Notes: a model not told the origin generated them from the letters alone. 34,572 bases of DNA from Pseudonocardiaceae bacterium YIM PH 21723 (GCA_003600225.1 QZFT01000072.1:1-34572); one strand, 5' to 3'. Shown: positions 8,785 through 23,094, counted from the stretch's first letter. A program made the numbers and translations.

Positions 8785-11643
8785 ATGTTGGCGAGGACTA
8801 TGAATCGGCCTGTCCAGGACATCACTGCCCTGGACCTCGTCACGCCTTCGCGTGCGCTGCTCGGCCGGGACGAGCAACGCACCCGGATCGACGGCATGCT
8901 GCGGGCCGCCCGGCGTGGGGAGAGCGCCGCGCTGGTGATCATCGGCGAGCCCGGGATCGGCAAGACCGCGCTGCTGGACTACGCCGTCTCGCAGGCCGCC
9001 GACATGATCGTGCTCAGCGCCTGCGGAACCCAGGCCGAACAGGCGCTGCCGTTCGCCGCCCTCGCCGATGTGCTGCGCCCCCTCGAAGAGTTCCGCGGCG
9101 CGCTGGTGCCCGCCCAGCACGAGGCCCTCGCCCTCGCGCTCGCCGAGGAACCGGGCCCGCCACCCAGCCAGCTCGCCGTGTGCGTCGGCACCCTCGGCCT
9201 GCTGGCGGCCGCCGCCGACCGCAAGCCGGTGCTGATCTGCGCCGATGACGTGCACTGGATCGACGCCCCCTCCTTGGAGGCGCTGCTGTTCAGCGCCAGG
9301 AGACTGGCGGCGGGCGGCATCGTGATGATCTTCGGTACCCGGCCGGAAGGTGCCGAGCTGCCCTGGCCGGCGCCCATCCAGCGGCTCGACCTGACCGGCC
9401 TGGACCGCGAGTCCGCCTACCAGATCGTGCAGCGCTCGACCTCGGCCGTGCCCACCGAACTGGTCCTGGACCGGCTGTTCGCCGGGACCAGCGGCAACCC
9501 CCTCGCGCTCGCCGAGGTGCCCGGACAGCTCACCCCGAGGCAGCTCACCGGCCTGGATCCGCTGCCCGAGCCGCTGCCCGCCGGCCCCACCTTCGGCACG
9601 GTGTTCCGCTCGCGCATCGCCGCGCTGCCGCAGCGTTCCCGGGACGCGCTGCTCGTCGCCGCCATCAGCGGCCACGACGAACTGCCGCTGCTGGCCGAGG
9701 CCCTTGCCCAGGTGGGCTTGGCCAACGCCGACCTGGAACCGGCCGAGACCGCGGGCCTGGTCACTTTCACCGCGACCCGGCTGATGTTCAACCACCCGCT
9801 GATCCGCGCCGCCGTGTACGACGCGGCGCTGCCCGCCCAGCGCCGCGAGGCCCACCGGGCGATCGCCGGATCGGTGACCGGCGACCTGGCCCGCAAGGCC
9901 TACCACCTGTCCGAGGCCTGCCTGGCGCCGGACGACGACGTGGCGTTGCTGCTGGAACAGGCCGCGGCGCAGGCCCACAGCCGGGGCGGTTACAGCGCCT
10001 CGGTGCACACCTACATGCGCTCCGCGCAGCTGTCCACCCCCGGCGGCGCGCGGGCGAAACGCCTGGTCCAGGCCGGGATCCAGGCGCAGCTGACCTGTCA
10101 GATGGACGCCTCGGTGCGGCTGCTGGAGCAGGGCCTCGCCGAGGCCACCGATCCGCAGTTGCGCCTGGAGGCCACCGCACTGCTGGCCACCTCGATGATC
10201 TGGTGCGGCCGAGCCGGTCGCGGTCATCGGCTGCTGGTCGAGGCCGCCGAGGCATTGCGCCGCTCCGGCAACGACCACGCGGCTGCCCGGCTGTTGTCAC
10301 ACGCGACGCTGCCCTGCTTCCTGAACCGGGAGATCGGCGCGGGCCTGCGCGCGGGGGAGCGGGCCTACGAGCTGTCCGAGGGCAGCGATGTGCACACCCG
10401 GTTCCGCGCGCTCACCGCGCTGGGCTGCATCCTGAGCTACGCGGGGCAGACCGAGCGCGCGCTGCCGCTGCTCCTGGAGGCCTGCGGGCTGTTCCACCAC
10501 AGCGGCGTCGACGTGTACGACACGGTGGGCACCGCCTACGTCAGCATGCTGGCCAACTGCCTGATCAACATGGAGGAGTTCGCCGAGGCGCAGAAGCTCC
10601 TGGAGCCGGTGGTGGCCACCTGCCGGGCGCGCACCGCGCCCGCGCTGCTGCCGTACGCGCTGGCCATCTGCGGTGAGCTGGCGTTCCGCACCGGTGACTG
10701 GCCGGCCGCCTACGCCAACCTCACCGAGGGCGTGGTGCTGGGCGAGGAGACCGGCAGCTACGGCGACCACCCGTACCCGCGCAGCGCGCTGGCCCGGCTC
10801 GCCGCCGCGCAGGGCCGGGAACAGGAGTGCTGCGAACACGTGCAGGTGGCGCTGAGCTTCTACGGGGGCAGCGACTTCCACACCATCCGCACCCGGTCGC
10901 ACGGCGCGATGGGACTGCTGCTGCTCGGCCAGGGCCAGGTGGAGAAGGCGATCACCGAACTGGAGCAGGCGGTGTTCAGCCCCGAGGCCAGGGCGGTCCG
11001 CGAGCCCGCGCTGTGGCCGTGGCTGCCGGACCTCATCGAGGCCTACGCCAGGGCCGGCCGCCGCGCGGAGGCGCAGCGGCAGCTGGACGACCTGATCGAG
11101 ATGACCGAGCTGGCCGGTCGCAGCTGGGCCCGGGCGGTGGTCGCCCGCAGCCGGGCGCTGCTGGCCACCGGCGCCGAGGCCGAGCGGCTGTTCACCGCGG
11201 CACTGGACGAGCACCGGTCGCTGTCGCTGCCGTTCGACCAGGCCCGCACCGAACTATGTTACGGGGAATGGCTGCGGCGCAGTGGCCGGATGGCCGCCGC
11301 CCGGGAGCCGCTGCGCGCCGCGCTGGCCACCTTCGATCGCCTGGAGGCCAATCCCTGGGCCAACCGGGCCCGGACCGAGCTGCGGGCCAGCGGCGTCAAT
11401 CCGCGAAACCGGCCGCTCGGCGGGCAGACCCAGGACCTCACGCCGCAGGAGACCCAGGTGGCCATGGCGGTCGCCAGCGGCATGACCAACCGGGCGGCCG
11501 CGGAAGCCCTGTTTCTGTCCAGCAAAACAGTGGCCTTCCATTTGACGAACGTGTATCGCAAACTAGGCCTGAACTCGCGTACTCAACTCGCCGCCCGATT
11601 CGCAGGGAAGGCGGGGCTCGCCGGACACAATCCGGTTCCCTGA
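8785..11643 (+). CDS. LAL-type LuxR-family ATPase transcriptional regulator
   Basis: A 952-aa large ATP-binding regulator of the LuxR family, a cytoplasmic signal-dependent activator class frequent in actinomycetes. Order of domains: P-loop ATPase with Walker A GEPGIGKT (54-61) and Walker B VLICADDVHWID (149-160); a long helical, TPR-like sensor region (about 380-870) with repeated Leu/Ala-rich helices; a C-terminal LuxR helix-turn-helix (about 885-936: LTPQETQVAMAVASGMTNR ... VAFHLTNVYRKLGL). Start could be ATG 8785 or ATG 8800; the latter has GCGAGG directly upstream. No biosynthetic genes adjoin it, so the target is unknown. Convergent with the TetR gene across a hairpin-rich gap. Confidence 0.93.
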   Translation: MLARTMNRPVQDITALDLVTPSRALLGRDEQRTRIDGMLRAARRGESAALVIIGEPGIGKTALLDYAVSQAADMIVLSACGTQAEQALPFAALADVLRPLEEFRGALVPAQHEALALALAEEPGPPPSQLAVCVGTLGLLAAAADRKPVLICADDVHWIDAPSLEALLFSARRLAAGGIVMIFGTRPEGAELPWPAPIQRLDLTGLDRESAYQIVQRSTSAVPTELVLDRLFAGTSGNPLALAEVPGQLTPRQLTGLDPLPEPLPAGPTFGTVFRSRIAALPQRSRDALLVAAISGHDELPLLAEALAQVGLANADLEPAETAGLVTFTATRLMFNHPLIRAAVYDAALPAQRREAHRAIAGSVTGDLARKAYHLSEACLAPDDDVALLLEQAAAQAHSRGGYSASVHTYMRSAQLSTPGGARAKRLVQAGIQAQLTCQMDASVRLLEQGLAEATDPQLRLEATALLATSMIWCGRAGRGHRLLVEAAEALRRSGNDHAAARLLSHATLPCFLNREIGAGLRAGERAYELSEGSDVHTRFRALTALGCILSYAGQTERALPLLLEACGLFHHSGVDVYDTVGTAYVSMLANCLINMEEFAEAQKLLEPVVATCRARTAPALLPYALAICGELAFRTGDWPAAYANLTEGVVLGEETGSYGDHPYPRSALARLAAAQGREQECCEHVQVALSFYGGSDFHTIRTRSHGAMGLLLLGQGQVEKAITELEQAVFSPEARAVREPALWPWLPDLIEAYARAGRRAEAQRQLDDLIEMTELAGRSWARAVVARSRALLATGAEAERLFTAALDEHRSLSLPFDQARTELCYGEWLRRSGRMAAAREPLRAALATFDRLEANPWANRARTELRASGVNPRNRPLGGQTQDLTPQETQVAMAVASGMTNRAAAEALFLSSKTVAFHLTNVYRKLGLNSRTQLAARFAGKAGLAGHNPVP

Positions 11644-11977
11644 GCCGCGTCCTGATCAAGGCGCGACCGCCGTTCGGCCCAAACCTAGAACTTCTTCCGA
11701 AGTCCCCCGTGCCCAGTTCGTGATCTTATGGGCCCACCGGGGGGCGGTAGGCGCGGTCATGGTCTCTCTGTCGGGGCGAGATCACGTCCGTCTGGCGCTG
11801 GTGGTCCGCGCTGACCACCACAGGCTCCAGGGCCGTTCGTGTCGACTGCGGGTCGGCACGAGCGGACCTACCGTGCGGAGCTGCCCCTTCTGGGGGTGGG
11901 TAGCTCCGCACCCCGGACATGGCTTTCTAGGCTGTCGATGACCACCTCGCCGGTGCTCGACGGCCTTTTCCGCGTTG

Positions 11978-12014
11978 GGGCACCTTTCCTGGGTTCACCA
12001 CAGGAAAGGTGCCC
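11978..12014. terminator. 14-bp perfect hairpin
   Basis: GGGCACCTTTCCTG (11978-11991) pairs fully with CAGGAAAGGTGCCC (12001-12014) around a 9-nt loop. It lacks a T tract but is long and stable. Located between the convergent LAL and TetR genes, 335 bp from the former. Confidence 0.6.
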
Positions 12015-12032
12015 TTCACGCCCTCAGCGCCT

Positions 12033-12083
12033 CCGAAGTTGACGAGGTTCGGTCCGCTTTTTCCCGAACATCGCCAACTCCGG
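12033..12083. repeat. Intergenic palindrome copy R3 (imperfect)
   Basis: Left arm CCGAAGTTGACGAGGTTCGG (12033-12052) and right arm CCGAACATCGCCAACTCCGG (12064-12083) are the same family as the other four copies, but here several pairs are mismatched or G-T. This copy appears to be decaying or to tolerate mismatch. Its loop contains ctttttc. Confidence 0.75.
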
Positions 12084-12130
12084 GACTCCAGGCACGCGGG
12101 TTTTTCTGCCGGGGCCGTTGCCGCGAGCGA

Positions 12131-12149
12131 CCTGAAGGCGTCCTTCAGG
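12131..12149. terminator. Short perfect hairpin after the TetR gene
   Basis: CCTGAAGG (12131-12138), CGT, CCTTCAGG (12142-12149). It is the closest hairpin to the 3' end of the minus-strand TetR gene (48 bp away) and may be its terminator. Confidence 0.45.
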
Positions 12150-12197
12150 TACTTAGTGCCCACGGCGCTTGTCCGGCCTCGGGAAGCGCAGCGGGGC

Positions 12198-12794
12198 TCA
12201 CGCCCTCAGCGCCGACATGATCATGTCGGTGAGGCGCTCGTAGTAGTCCGGGGACAGCTCGCTGCGGACGATGACCAGTCGCCAGTAGAGCGGGCCGCCC
12301 AGGAAGTCCAGCGCCAGCTCCAGATCGATGTCGGCGGCGAGCTCGCCGCGGTCCGTCGCCCGGGTGAACAGGATCGCCGCCTTGGCGCGCCGGGGGTCGC
12401 GCATCGCGCCGAGCAACGCCTCTGCCAGACCGGTGTTGCGGGTCGCCTCGGCCAGCAGATCCGGGATGATCTTCGAGGCGAGTGGGTGGCTCAGGGCTTC
12501 GCTCGCGTTCAGCAGGTATGCCGTGATGTCACCGCGCAGGGTTCCGGTGTCGGGCACGTCGATCGCCGCGACCGCCGCCTCGGACAGGGCGGCGACCACC
12601 ATGGCCTGCTTGTCCGGCCAGCGGCGGTAGACCGCCGTCTTGCCTGCTCCGGCCCGTTTGGCGACCGCCTCGATGGTCAGCTTGCCGTATCCGGTGCGGG
12701 CCAGCTCCTCGTAGACCGCCGCCTTGATCGCGGCCGTGACGTCTTCCTGGAGTACCGCCGCCCCCGCCGGCTGTCGTCCGGTTCGTTCGCTCAT
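12198..12794 (-). CDS. TetR/AcrR-family transcriptional repressor
   Basis: A 198-aa one-component regulator. The N-terminal helix-turn-helix covers about residues 20-65 (AAVYEELARTGYGKLTIEAVAKRAG then GKTAVYRRWPDKQAMV). The C-terminal ligand-binding helical domain has a hydrophobic core (LDFLGGPLYWRLVI), typical of the TetR_C_11-like group. ATG start with a G-rich site (GTGGGGGC) upstream. It is divergent from the alpha/beta hydrolase gene at 12907, and the 112-bp interval contains a repeated CGAAACGGT motif, so it probably represses both itself and the hydrolase. Confidence 0.93.
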   Translation of the reverse strand: MSERTGRQPAGAAVLQEDVTAAIKAAVYEELARTGYGKLTIEAVAKRAGAGKTAVYRRWPDKQAMVVAALSEAAVAAIDVPDTGTLRGDITAYLLNASEALSHPLASKIIPDLLAEATRNTGLAEALLGAMRDPRRAKAAILFTRATDRGELAADIDLELALDFLGGPLYWRLVIVRSELSPDYYERLTDMIMSALRA

Positions 12795-12814
12795 GCCCCC
12801 ACTTTAGCGTAAGG

Positions 12815-12880
12815 ACGAAACGGTTGCGTTCCGACGTCGACTGTGGTTATCCTCGATCACGTCGATACGACACCGTTTCG
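12815..12880. promoter_or_regulatory. Candidate TetR operators, inverted pair
   Basis: CGAAACGGT (12816-12824) is repeated in inverted orientation as ACCGTTTCG (12872-12880), 47 bp apart. The first copy overlaps the likely promoter of tetR and the second lies between a -10-like TATCCT (12848-12853) and the hydrolase start. This arrangement fits repression of both divergent genes by the adjacent TetR protein. Confidence 0.5.
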
Positions 12881-12906
12881 ACGTAAACCTTCAGGGGGTA
12901 ACTGTC

Positions 12907-14109
12907 ATGAAGTTCCTGTTCGAGAACGAGTCCTTCTCCTTCGAGGCCCTGCGCGCCGCCGGGTTCGCCAACTACGACGGCGCCGACCTCGGCGAGATCC
13001 TGATGACCGCCGGGGCCATCGCCGACGGTGACGAGGCCGGCTGGCTGCGCGAGTGGAAGGCCCTCGCCGAGCGGGTCCGCACTCAGGCGGAGAAGTCCCT
13101 GGCGGCGGGCCATGCGGTCAGTGCGCGGGAAGCCTTCCTGCGGGCGTCGAACTACTACCGCACCGCCGAGTTCTTCCGCCGGGAGAACCCGGCCACCGAC
13201 CCTGCGGTGAAGCTCCTCTCCGAGGCCTCTCGCAAGGCCTTCGTCTCCGCCATCGAGCTGTTCGACACCCCGGTCGAGCAGGTCGCGATCCCGTACGAGG
13301 ACACGACCCTGCCCGGGTACCTGTTCCTGGTCGACGACTCCGGTACGCCGCGGCCGACGATCATCTACAACAACGGCTTCGACTCCACCGCCGAGGAGTC
13401 CTACTTCGTGGTCGCGGCCGCCGCGCTGCGCCGGGGCTACAACGTGCTGGCCTTCGACGGCCCCGGTCAGGGCGCCGTGATCCGCGAGCAGGGGCTCACC
13501 TTCCGGCCCGACTGGGAAGCGGTGATCACCCCGGTCGTCGACTTCGCGCTGACCCGACCGGAGGTCGCGCCCGACGCGATCACCCTGTTCGGCTACAGCC
13601 TGGGCGGCTACCTGGTCGCCAGGGCCGCCGCGTTCGAGCAGCGGATCGCGGCGATCATCCTGGACGACGGTGTCTACGACTTCCATGGCGCCTACGCCAG
13701 TTCGATGCCGGAGTTCCTCATGGGCTGGATCGAGAGCGGCAACGACTACGCGGCGATCCCCACACTGTCCATGATCATGTTCGCCAGCACCCAGGTGCGC
13801 TGGGCGCTGAACAATGGCACCTGGGTGCTGGGAGCCGAGTCGATCGCCGACAGCGTGCGGAAGACGCGGGCCTTCACCCTGGACGGCGTCGCCGACCAGA
13901 TCACCTGCCCGGCCCTGATCCTGGATGCCGAGAACGACCAGTTCTTCCGCGGTCAGCCGCAGCTCGTGGAGAAGGCGCTCGTCAACGCGCCGACCACCCT
14001 GGTCACCCTGACCGAGGCGGAGGGCGCGGGGGAGCACTGCCACATGGGCGCGATGGCCCGGTTCCACCAGGAGACCTTCGACTGGCTGGACACCACCCTC
14101 CAGCGCTGA
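12907..14109 (+). CDS. Alpha/beta-hydrolase, FrsA / DHPON-hydrolase-like
   Basis: A 400-aa cytoplasmic hydrolase with a helical N-terminal lid region (about 1-110) and an alpha/beta-hydrolase domain. Catalytic residues visible: nucleophile Ser231 in GYSLGGY, acid Asp340 or Asp344 in LDAENDQF, and His377 in GEHCHMG. The oxyanion loop NNGFDSTAEE (about 157-166) and the layout resemble 2,6-dihydroxypseudooxynicotine hydrolase and related C-C or ester hydrolases. The substrate cannot be read from the sequence. The ATG at 12907 follows AGGGGGTAAC. Divergent from the TetR gene, which is likely its regulator. Followed by palindrome R4. Confidence 0.88.
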   Translation: MKFLFENESFSFEALRAAGFANYDGADLGEILMTAGAIADGDEAGWLREWKALAERVRTQAEKSLAAGHAVSAREAFLRASNYYRTAEFFRRENPATDPAVKLLSEASRKAFVSAIELFDTPVEQVAIPYEDTTLPGYLFLVDDSGTPRPTIIYNNGFDSTAEESYFVVAAAALRRGYNVLAFDGPGQGAVIREQGLTFRPDWEAVITPVVDFALTRPEVAPDAITLFGYSLGGYLVARAAAFEQRIAAIILDDGVYDFHGAYASSMPEFLMGWIESGNDYAAIPTLSMIMFASTQVRWALNNGTWVLGAESIADSVRKTRAFTLDGVADQITCPALILDAENDQFFRGQPQLVEKALVNAPTTLVTLTEAEGAGEHCHMGAMARFHQETFDWLDTTLQR

Positions 14110-14118
14110 ACTCTTCGC

Positions 14119-14169
14119 TCCGAACTTGGCGATGTTCGGGTGCTCTCCCCGAACATCGCCAAGTTCGGA
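14119..14169. repeat. Intergenic palindrome copy R4, perfect 22-bp arms
   Basis: Arms 14119-14140 and 14148-14169 are fully complementary around the 7-nt loop tgctctc. Relative to R2 and R5 both arms carry two matched substitutions (GAAC/GTTC for GAAG/CTTC and GGC/GCC for GAC/GTC). It separates the hydrolase gene from the arginine operon and likely terminates hydrolase transcription. Confidence 0.85.
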
Positions 14170-14181
14170 TTCAGGCGGTGA

Positions 14182-15724
<1,543 letters not shown>

Positions 15725-15728
<4 letters not shown>

Positions 15729-16593
15729 GCGAGCAGAAGGCCGCCGTGCTGGCCGAAGCGCTGCCCTGGCTGCTCCGGTTCCACGGCGCCACCATCGTGA
15801 TCAAGTACGGCGGCAACGCCATGATCAACCCCGAGCTGCAGAAGGCCTTCGCCGCCGACATGGTGTTCCTGCGGCTGGCCGGCCTCCGGCCGGTCGTCGT
15901 GCACGGCGGCGGCCCGCAGATCACCGCCATGCTGGACAAACTCGGCATCGCGGGCAACCGGATCGCCGGCCTGCGGGTCACCGACCAGCAGACCCTCGAT
16001 GTGGCCCGGATGGTGCTCGTCGGTCAGGTCGGCCGGGAACTCGTCGGCCAGATCAATCGGCACGGGCCGTTCGCCGTCGGCATGTCCGGTGAGGACGCCC
16101 GGCTGTTCACCGCAGCCAAGCGCACCGCTGTGGTCGATGGTGACGAGGTCGACCTGGGCTTCGTCGGCGACGTGGTCGCGGTCAACCCGGGCCTCGTCGT
16201 CGACCACCTCAACGCCGGTCGCATCCCGGTCGTGTCCACGCTCGCGCCCGACGTGAACGGCGTGGTGCACAACGTCAACGCCGACACCGCCGCCGCCGCG
16301 CTGGCCATCGCCCTGAACGCGCAGAAGCTCGTCGTGCTCACCGACGTCGAAGGCCTCTACCTCAACTGGCCGGACAAGGGCTCCCTGGTCAGTAGCCTGT
16401 CCGCCGCCGCGCTGGAGAAGCTGCTGCCGGAACTCGAATCCGGCATGGCCCCGAAGATGGAGGCCTGCCTGCGCGCCGTGCAGGGCGGCGTCCCGCACGC
16501 GCACGTCATCGACGGCCGCGTCGCGCACTCCGTACTGCTCGAGGTCTTCACCGAATCCGGCATCGGCACCATGATCACCCCGGGGGAAGCAGC

Positions 16594-16597
<4 letters not shown>
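15725..16597 (+). CDS. argB: Acetylglutamate kinase
   Basis: Phosphorylates N-acetylglutamate, usually the arginine-feedback step. Product 290 aa, amino-acid kinase fold. Motifs: KYGGNAM (about 28-34), HGGGPQI (about 60-66) for substrate and phosphate binding, the [13 protein letters not shown] segment (about 183-195) and [17 protein letters not shown] near the C-terminus. The N-terminal helix [15 protein letters not shown] resembles that of arginine-sensitive hexameric enzymes. Start ATG overlaps the preceding stop as ATGA, indicating translational coupling. Confidence 0.97.
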
Positions 16598-18707
<2,110 letters not shown>

Positions 18708-18711
18708 CCCC

Positions 18712-19227
18712 ATGGTCACCTCCAAAGTCGCCCGGCACGGCAGGATAGTCACGCTGATATCGCAGCGGGCCATCCGCAGCCAGACCGAACTCGCCAAGAT
18801 GCTCCTCGCCGAAGGCGTCGAGACCACCCAGGCCACGCTGTCCCGGGACCTGGACGAACTCGGCGCCGTCAAACTGCGTGGCGCCGACGGTGGCGCACCC
18901 GTGTACGTCATCCCCGAGGACGGCAGTCCCGTCCGCGGGGTCGAAGGCGGCACTTCCCGGCTCACCCGGCTGCTCGGCGAGCTGCTGGTCTCCGCGGACC
19001 ACTCGGGAAACCTGGCCGTGCTGCGAACCCCGCCCGGTGCCGCGCACTTCCTGGCCAGCGCGATCGACCGGGCCGCCCTCCACGAAGTCGTCGGCACCAT
19101 CGCCGGTGACGACACCCTCATGGTCATCGCCAGGGAACCGCTGACCGGCAAGGAACTTGCCCAGCGCTTCATCGAGATGGCCAACAAGAACGCTCCACAG
19201 CACTGGCACGACGAGGAGAAGAAGTAA
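18712..19227 (+). CDS. argR: Arginine repressor ArgR
   Basis: Hexameric repressor that binds ARG boxes with arginine as corepressor. Product 171 aa. Winged helix-turn-helix in about residues 1-70 ([27 protein letters not shown] then [18 protein letters not shown]), C-terminal oligomerisation and arginine-binding domain with [16 protein letters not shown] (about 127-142). ATG 18712 chosen over the longer upstream frame because ArgR proteins begin near here and the site is 4 nt after the argF stop. Likely target: boxes at 14216-14249. Its stop TAA shares one base with the argG ATG. Confidence 0.96.
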   Translation: MVTSKVARHGRIVTLISQRAIRSQTELAKMLLAEGVETTQATLSRDLDELGAVKLRGADGGAPVYVIPEDGSPVRGVEGGTSRLTRLLGELLVSADHSGNLAVLRTPPGAAHFLASAIDRAALHEVVGTIAGDDTLMVIAREPLTGKELAQRFIEMANKNAPQHWHDEEKK

Positions 19228-20426
19228 TGGCAGAACGGATTGTCCTGGCCTACTCGGGCGGGTTGGACACGTCGGTGGGCATCGGCTGGATCGCCGAGGA
19301 GACCGGAGCGGAGGTCGTGGCGGTCGCCGTCGACGTCGGCCAGGACGGCGAGGACATGGAGGTCATCCGGCAGCGCGCACTCGCCTGTGGCGCCGTCGAG
19401 GCCTACGTGGCCGATGCCAAGGACGAGTTCGCCGCCGACTACTGCCTGCCCGCGCTGCGCGCCAACGCCCTCTACCAGGACCGGTACCCGCTGGTGTCCG
19501 CCCTGTCCCGGCCGTTGATCGTCAAGCACCTGGTCGAGGCCGCCAAGAAGACCGGCGCCTCCACCGTGTCGCACGGCTGCACCGGCAAGGGCAACGACCA
19601 GGTCCGGTTCGAGGTCGGCATCGGCGCCCTCGCCCCCGAGCTCAAGGTCATCGCCCCGGTCCGGGACTTCGCCTGGACCCGGGAGAAGGCCATCGCCTGG
19701 GCCGAGGACCGGAACCTGCCGATCGACGTGTCCAAGAAGTCCCCGTACTCCATCGACCAGAACGTGTGGGGTCGCGCGGTGGAGACCGGGTTCCTGGAGG
19801 ACATCTGGAACGCGCCCATCGAGGACGTCTACGACTACACCGCCGACCCGTCCGTGCCGCGGGAGGCCGACGAGGTCGTCATCACCTTCGAGGCCGGTGC
19901 CCCGGTGGCCATCGACGGCCAGAAGGTCACCATGCTGGAGGCCATCCAGCAGCTCAACAAGCGCGCGGGTGCCCAGGGCGTCGGCCGGCTGGACATGGTC
20001 GAAGACCGGCTCGTCGGCATCAAGAGCCGTGAGGTGTACGAGGCTCCGGGTGCGCTCGCGCTGATCGCCGCGCACCAGGAGCTGGAGAACGTCACCGTCG
20101 AGCGGGACCTCGCCCGGTTCAAGCGGCAGGTGGAGCAGCGCTGGACCGAGCTGGTCTACGACGGCCTGTGGTTCTCCCCGCTGCGCGCCGCGCTGGACAG
20201 CTTCATCGCCAGTAGCCAGACCCACGTCACCGGCGACATCCGGATGACGCTGCACGCCGGCAAGGCCGTCGTCACCGGCCGGCGCAGCAGCGCCAGCCTG
20301 TACGACTTCAACCTGGCCACCTACGACGAGGGCGACGAGTTCGACCAGACCCTCGCCAAGGGCTTCGTCCAGCTGTGGGGCCTGCCCACCAAGGTCGCCG
20401 CCAAGCGCGACCAGGCCCAGGGCTAA
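19227..20426 (+). CDS. argG: Argininosuccinate synthase
   Basis: Joins citrulline and aspartate using ATP. Product 399 aa. N-terminal PP-loop AYSGGLDTS (8-16), the [15 protein letters not shown] segment (citrulline and ATP binding), DISKKS-like [17 protein letters not shown], and EPT-type C-terminal oligomerisation region. ATG start overlaps the argR stop by one base (TAATG). Followed by palindrome R5 before argH. Confidence 0.97.
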   Translation: MAERIVLAYSGGLDTSVGIGWIAEETGAEVVAVAVDVGQDGEDMEVIRQRALACGAVEAYVADAKDEFAADYCLPALRANALYQDRYPLVSALSRPLIVKHLVEAAKKTGASTVSHGCTGKGNDQVRFEVGIGALAPELKVIAPVRDFAWTREKAIAWAEDRNLPIDVSKKSPYSIDQNVWGRAVETGFLEDIWNAPIEDVYDYTADPSVPREADEVVITFEAGAPVAIDGQKVTMLEAIQQLNKRAGAQGVGRLDMVEDRLVGIKSREVYEAPGALALIAAHQELENVTVERDLARFKRQVEQRWTELVYDGLWFSPLRAALDSFIASSQTHVTGDIRMTLHAGKAVVTGRRSSASLYDFNLATYDEGDEFDQTLAKGFVQLWGLPTKVAAKRDQAQG

Positions 20427-21923
<1,497 letters not shown>

Positions 21924-21935
21924 TACCGTTCTTTC

Positions 21936-23021
21936 ATGCTCAAACTGGTAGTCGGCATCGCGATGGTGATGAGCACGCTCACCGCTCCCGCCACCGCGAT
22001 GCCGCCCGGCTGTCAGGGCACCGCACCGGCCCAGCCGGTTCTCGGCGACGTTCGTTCCGAGAACATCGACCTACCCGCCGCCCCCTTCGCCGTGGCCTAC
22101 ACCCCGCGGGGCGACACCGCGTTCGTGACCCTGGGCAACGCCGTCGGAGTGCTGTCCGGCGGCTCGGTCCGCCGGGTTCCACTGCCCACCGAGGCGGCCG
22201 CCGGACTCGCCGTCACCCACGACGGGCAACGGCTGATCGTCGCCGCGGGCACCGGGGCCCTGGTCCTGGACACCGCCCGCACGATCGCCGGTTCCCCGGA
22301 CGCGGTCCTCGGCACGCTGACCGGTGACGGCGGCGACCAGGCCATCCAGGTGCTGATCTCCGCCGACGACCGGTACGCCTTCGTCAGCCAGGAGTACGGC
22401 ACCCCGCAGACCGGCGATCGCGGCGGTATCCAGGTCTTCGACCTGCGCAGTTCCGCCTTTGTCGGTCACCTGCCGCTGGGCCGCCTGGTCGTCGGTACCG
22501 CCCTGTCGACGGACGGCAGGACCCTCTACGCCACCAGCCAGCGGGACGCGGACAACGGGCCGGCCGGCGTGCTGAGCACGATCGACGTCGCCACCCTGCA
22601 GACCACCCCCGCCGATGCGCTGCGCACCAACGTGCCCGCCGGCTGCGAACCGGTGCGGGTGGCCGTCGCCCCGGACGGTAAGACGGTCTGGGTGACCGCC
22701 CGGGGGAGCAACGCGCTGCTGGCCTTCGACGCCGCGACCACCGAACTGCTGACCTCGGTGCAGGTCGGCACCGCGCCCGTCGGGCTGAGCTTCGCCCGGG
22801 GTGGCACCCGCATCCTCACCGCCGACTCCAACCGCCGGAACAGTCCGGGCGCCAGCACCGGCCTGACGGTCATCGACGTGCGGGCCGGGCGCAGCCTGGG
22901 CCGGATTCCGACCGGTGTGTTCCCGCGCGAAATGGCCCAGAGCCCGGATGGGAAGACCGTGCTGACCACGGTCTTCGGCTCCAACCGGCTCCAGGCCGTC
23001 GACACCGCGACCCTGCCTTAG
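21936..23021 (+). CDS. Exported YVTN-type beta-propeller protein
   Basis: A 361-aa protein with a signal peptide (LVVGIAMVMSTLTAPATA, cleavage likely after ATA). The rest is made of repeated four-strand blades of the YVTN/lactonase-like type: AYTPRGDTAFVTLGN, LAVTHDGQRLIVAAG, VLISADDRYAFVSQE, TALSTDGRTLYATSQ, VAVAPDGKTVWVTARGSN, LSFARGGTRILTADSN, MAQSPDGKTVLTTVFGSN. About seven blades, consistent with a seven-bladed propeller. No catalytic residue is evident; ligand or partner binding is likely. It begins 12 nt after argH with no ribosome-binding site. The stop codon TAG lies inside the left arm of the inverted-repeat element. Confidence 0.85.
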   Translation: MLKLVVGIAMVMSTLTAPATAMPPGCQGTAPAQPVLGDVRSENIDLPAAPFAVAYTPRGDTAFVTLGNAVGVLSGGSVRRVPLPTEAAAGLAVTHDGQRLIVAAGTGALVLDTARTIAGSPDAVLGTLTGDGGDQAIQVLISADDRYAFVSQEYGTPQTGDRGGIQVFDLRSSAFVGHLPLGRLVVGTALSTDGRTLYATSQRDADNGPAGVLSTIDVATLQTTPADALRTNVPAGCEPVRVAVAPDGKTVWVTARGSNALLAFDAATTELLTSVQVGTAPVGLSFARGGTRILTADSNRRNSPGASTGLTVIDVRAGRSLGRIPTGVFPREMAQSPDGKTVLTTVFGSNRLQAVDTATLP

Positions 23022-23043
23022 AGATCGCGCAGATAGGGCATGC

Positions 23044-23094
23044 CTACTGCGCGGCGCCCAGGCGGCGAATCGCGGCGTTGTCGTCGGTCGTCAT
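23044..23094 (-). CDS. Candidate micro-ORF, 16 aa
   Basis: Reads MTTDDNAAIRRLGAAQ and stop, inside the inverted-repeat element. GGCGGAG lies 3 nt before the ATG, which is a plausible ribosome-binding site. The start overlaps the stop of the micro-ORF at 23091 as ATGA, a coupling pattern seen in real operons. Too short to classify; translation is unproven. Confidence 0.25.
   Translation of the reverse strand: MTTDDNAAIRRLGAAQ

Larger units (their letters stand above)
11644..12197. other. Gene-free region with a series of hairpins
   Basis: This 554-bp stretch between convergent genes has no convincing coding frame. It holds at least five strong inverted repeats: TGGTGGTC/GACCACCA (11799-11820), GTGCGGAGCT/AGCTCCGCAC (11873-11911) with paired C/G runs inside, a 14-bp pair (11978-12014), palindrome copy R3 (12033-12083) and CCTGAAGG/CCTTCAGG (12131-12149). 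Some are likely terminators; the density is more than two facing genes need. Confidence 0.6.

Noticed and set aside
11720-12190. Possible small genes of 60-80 codons in the gap after the LAL regulator
   Set aside because: No ribosome-binding sites, rare-composition products, and the frames pass through inverted repeats.
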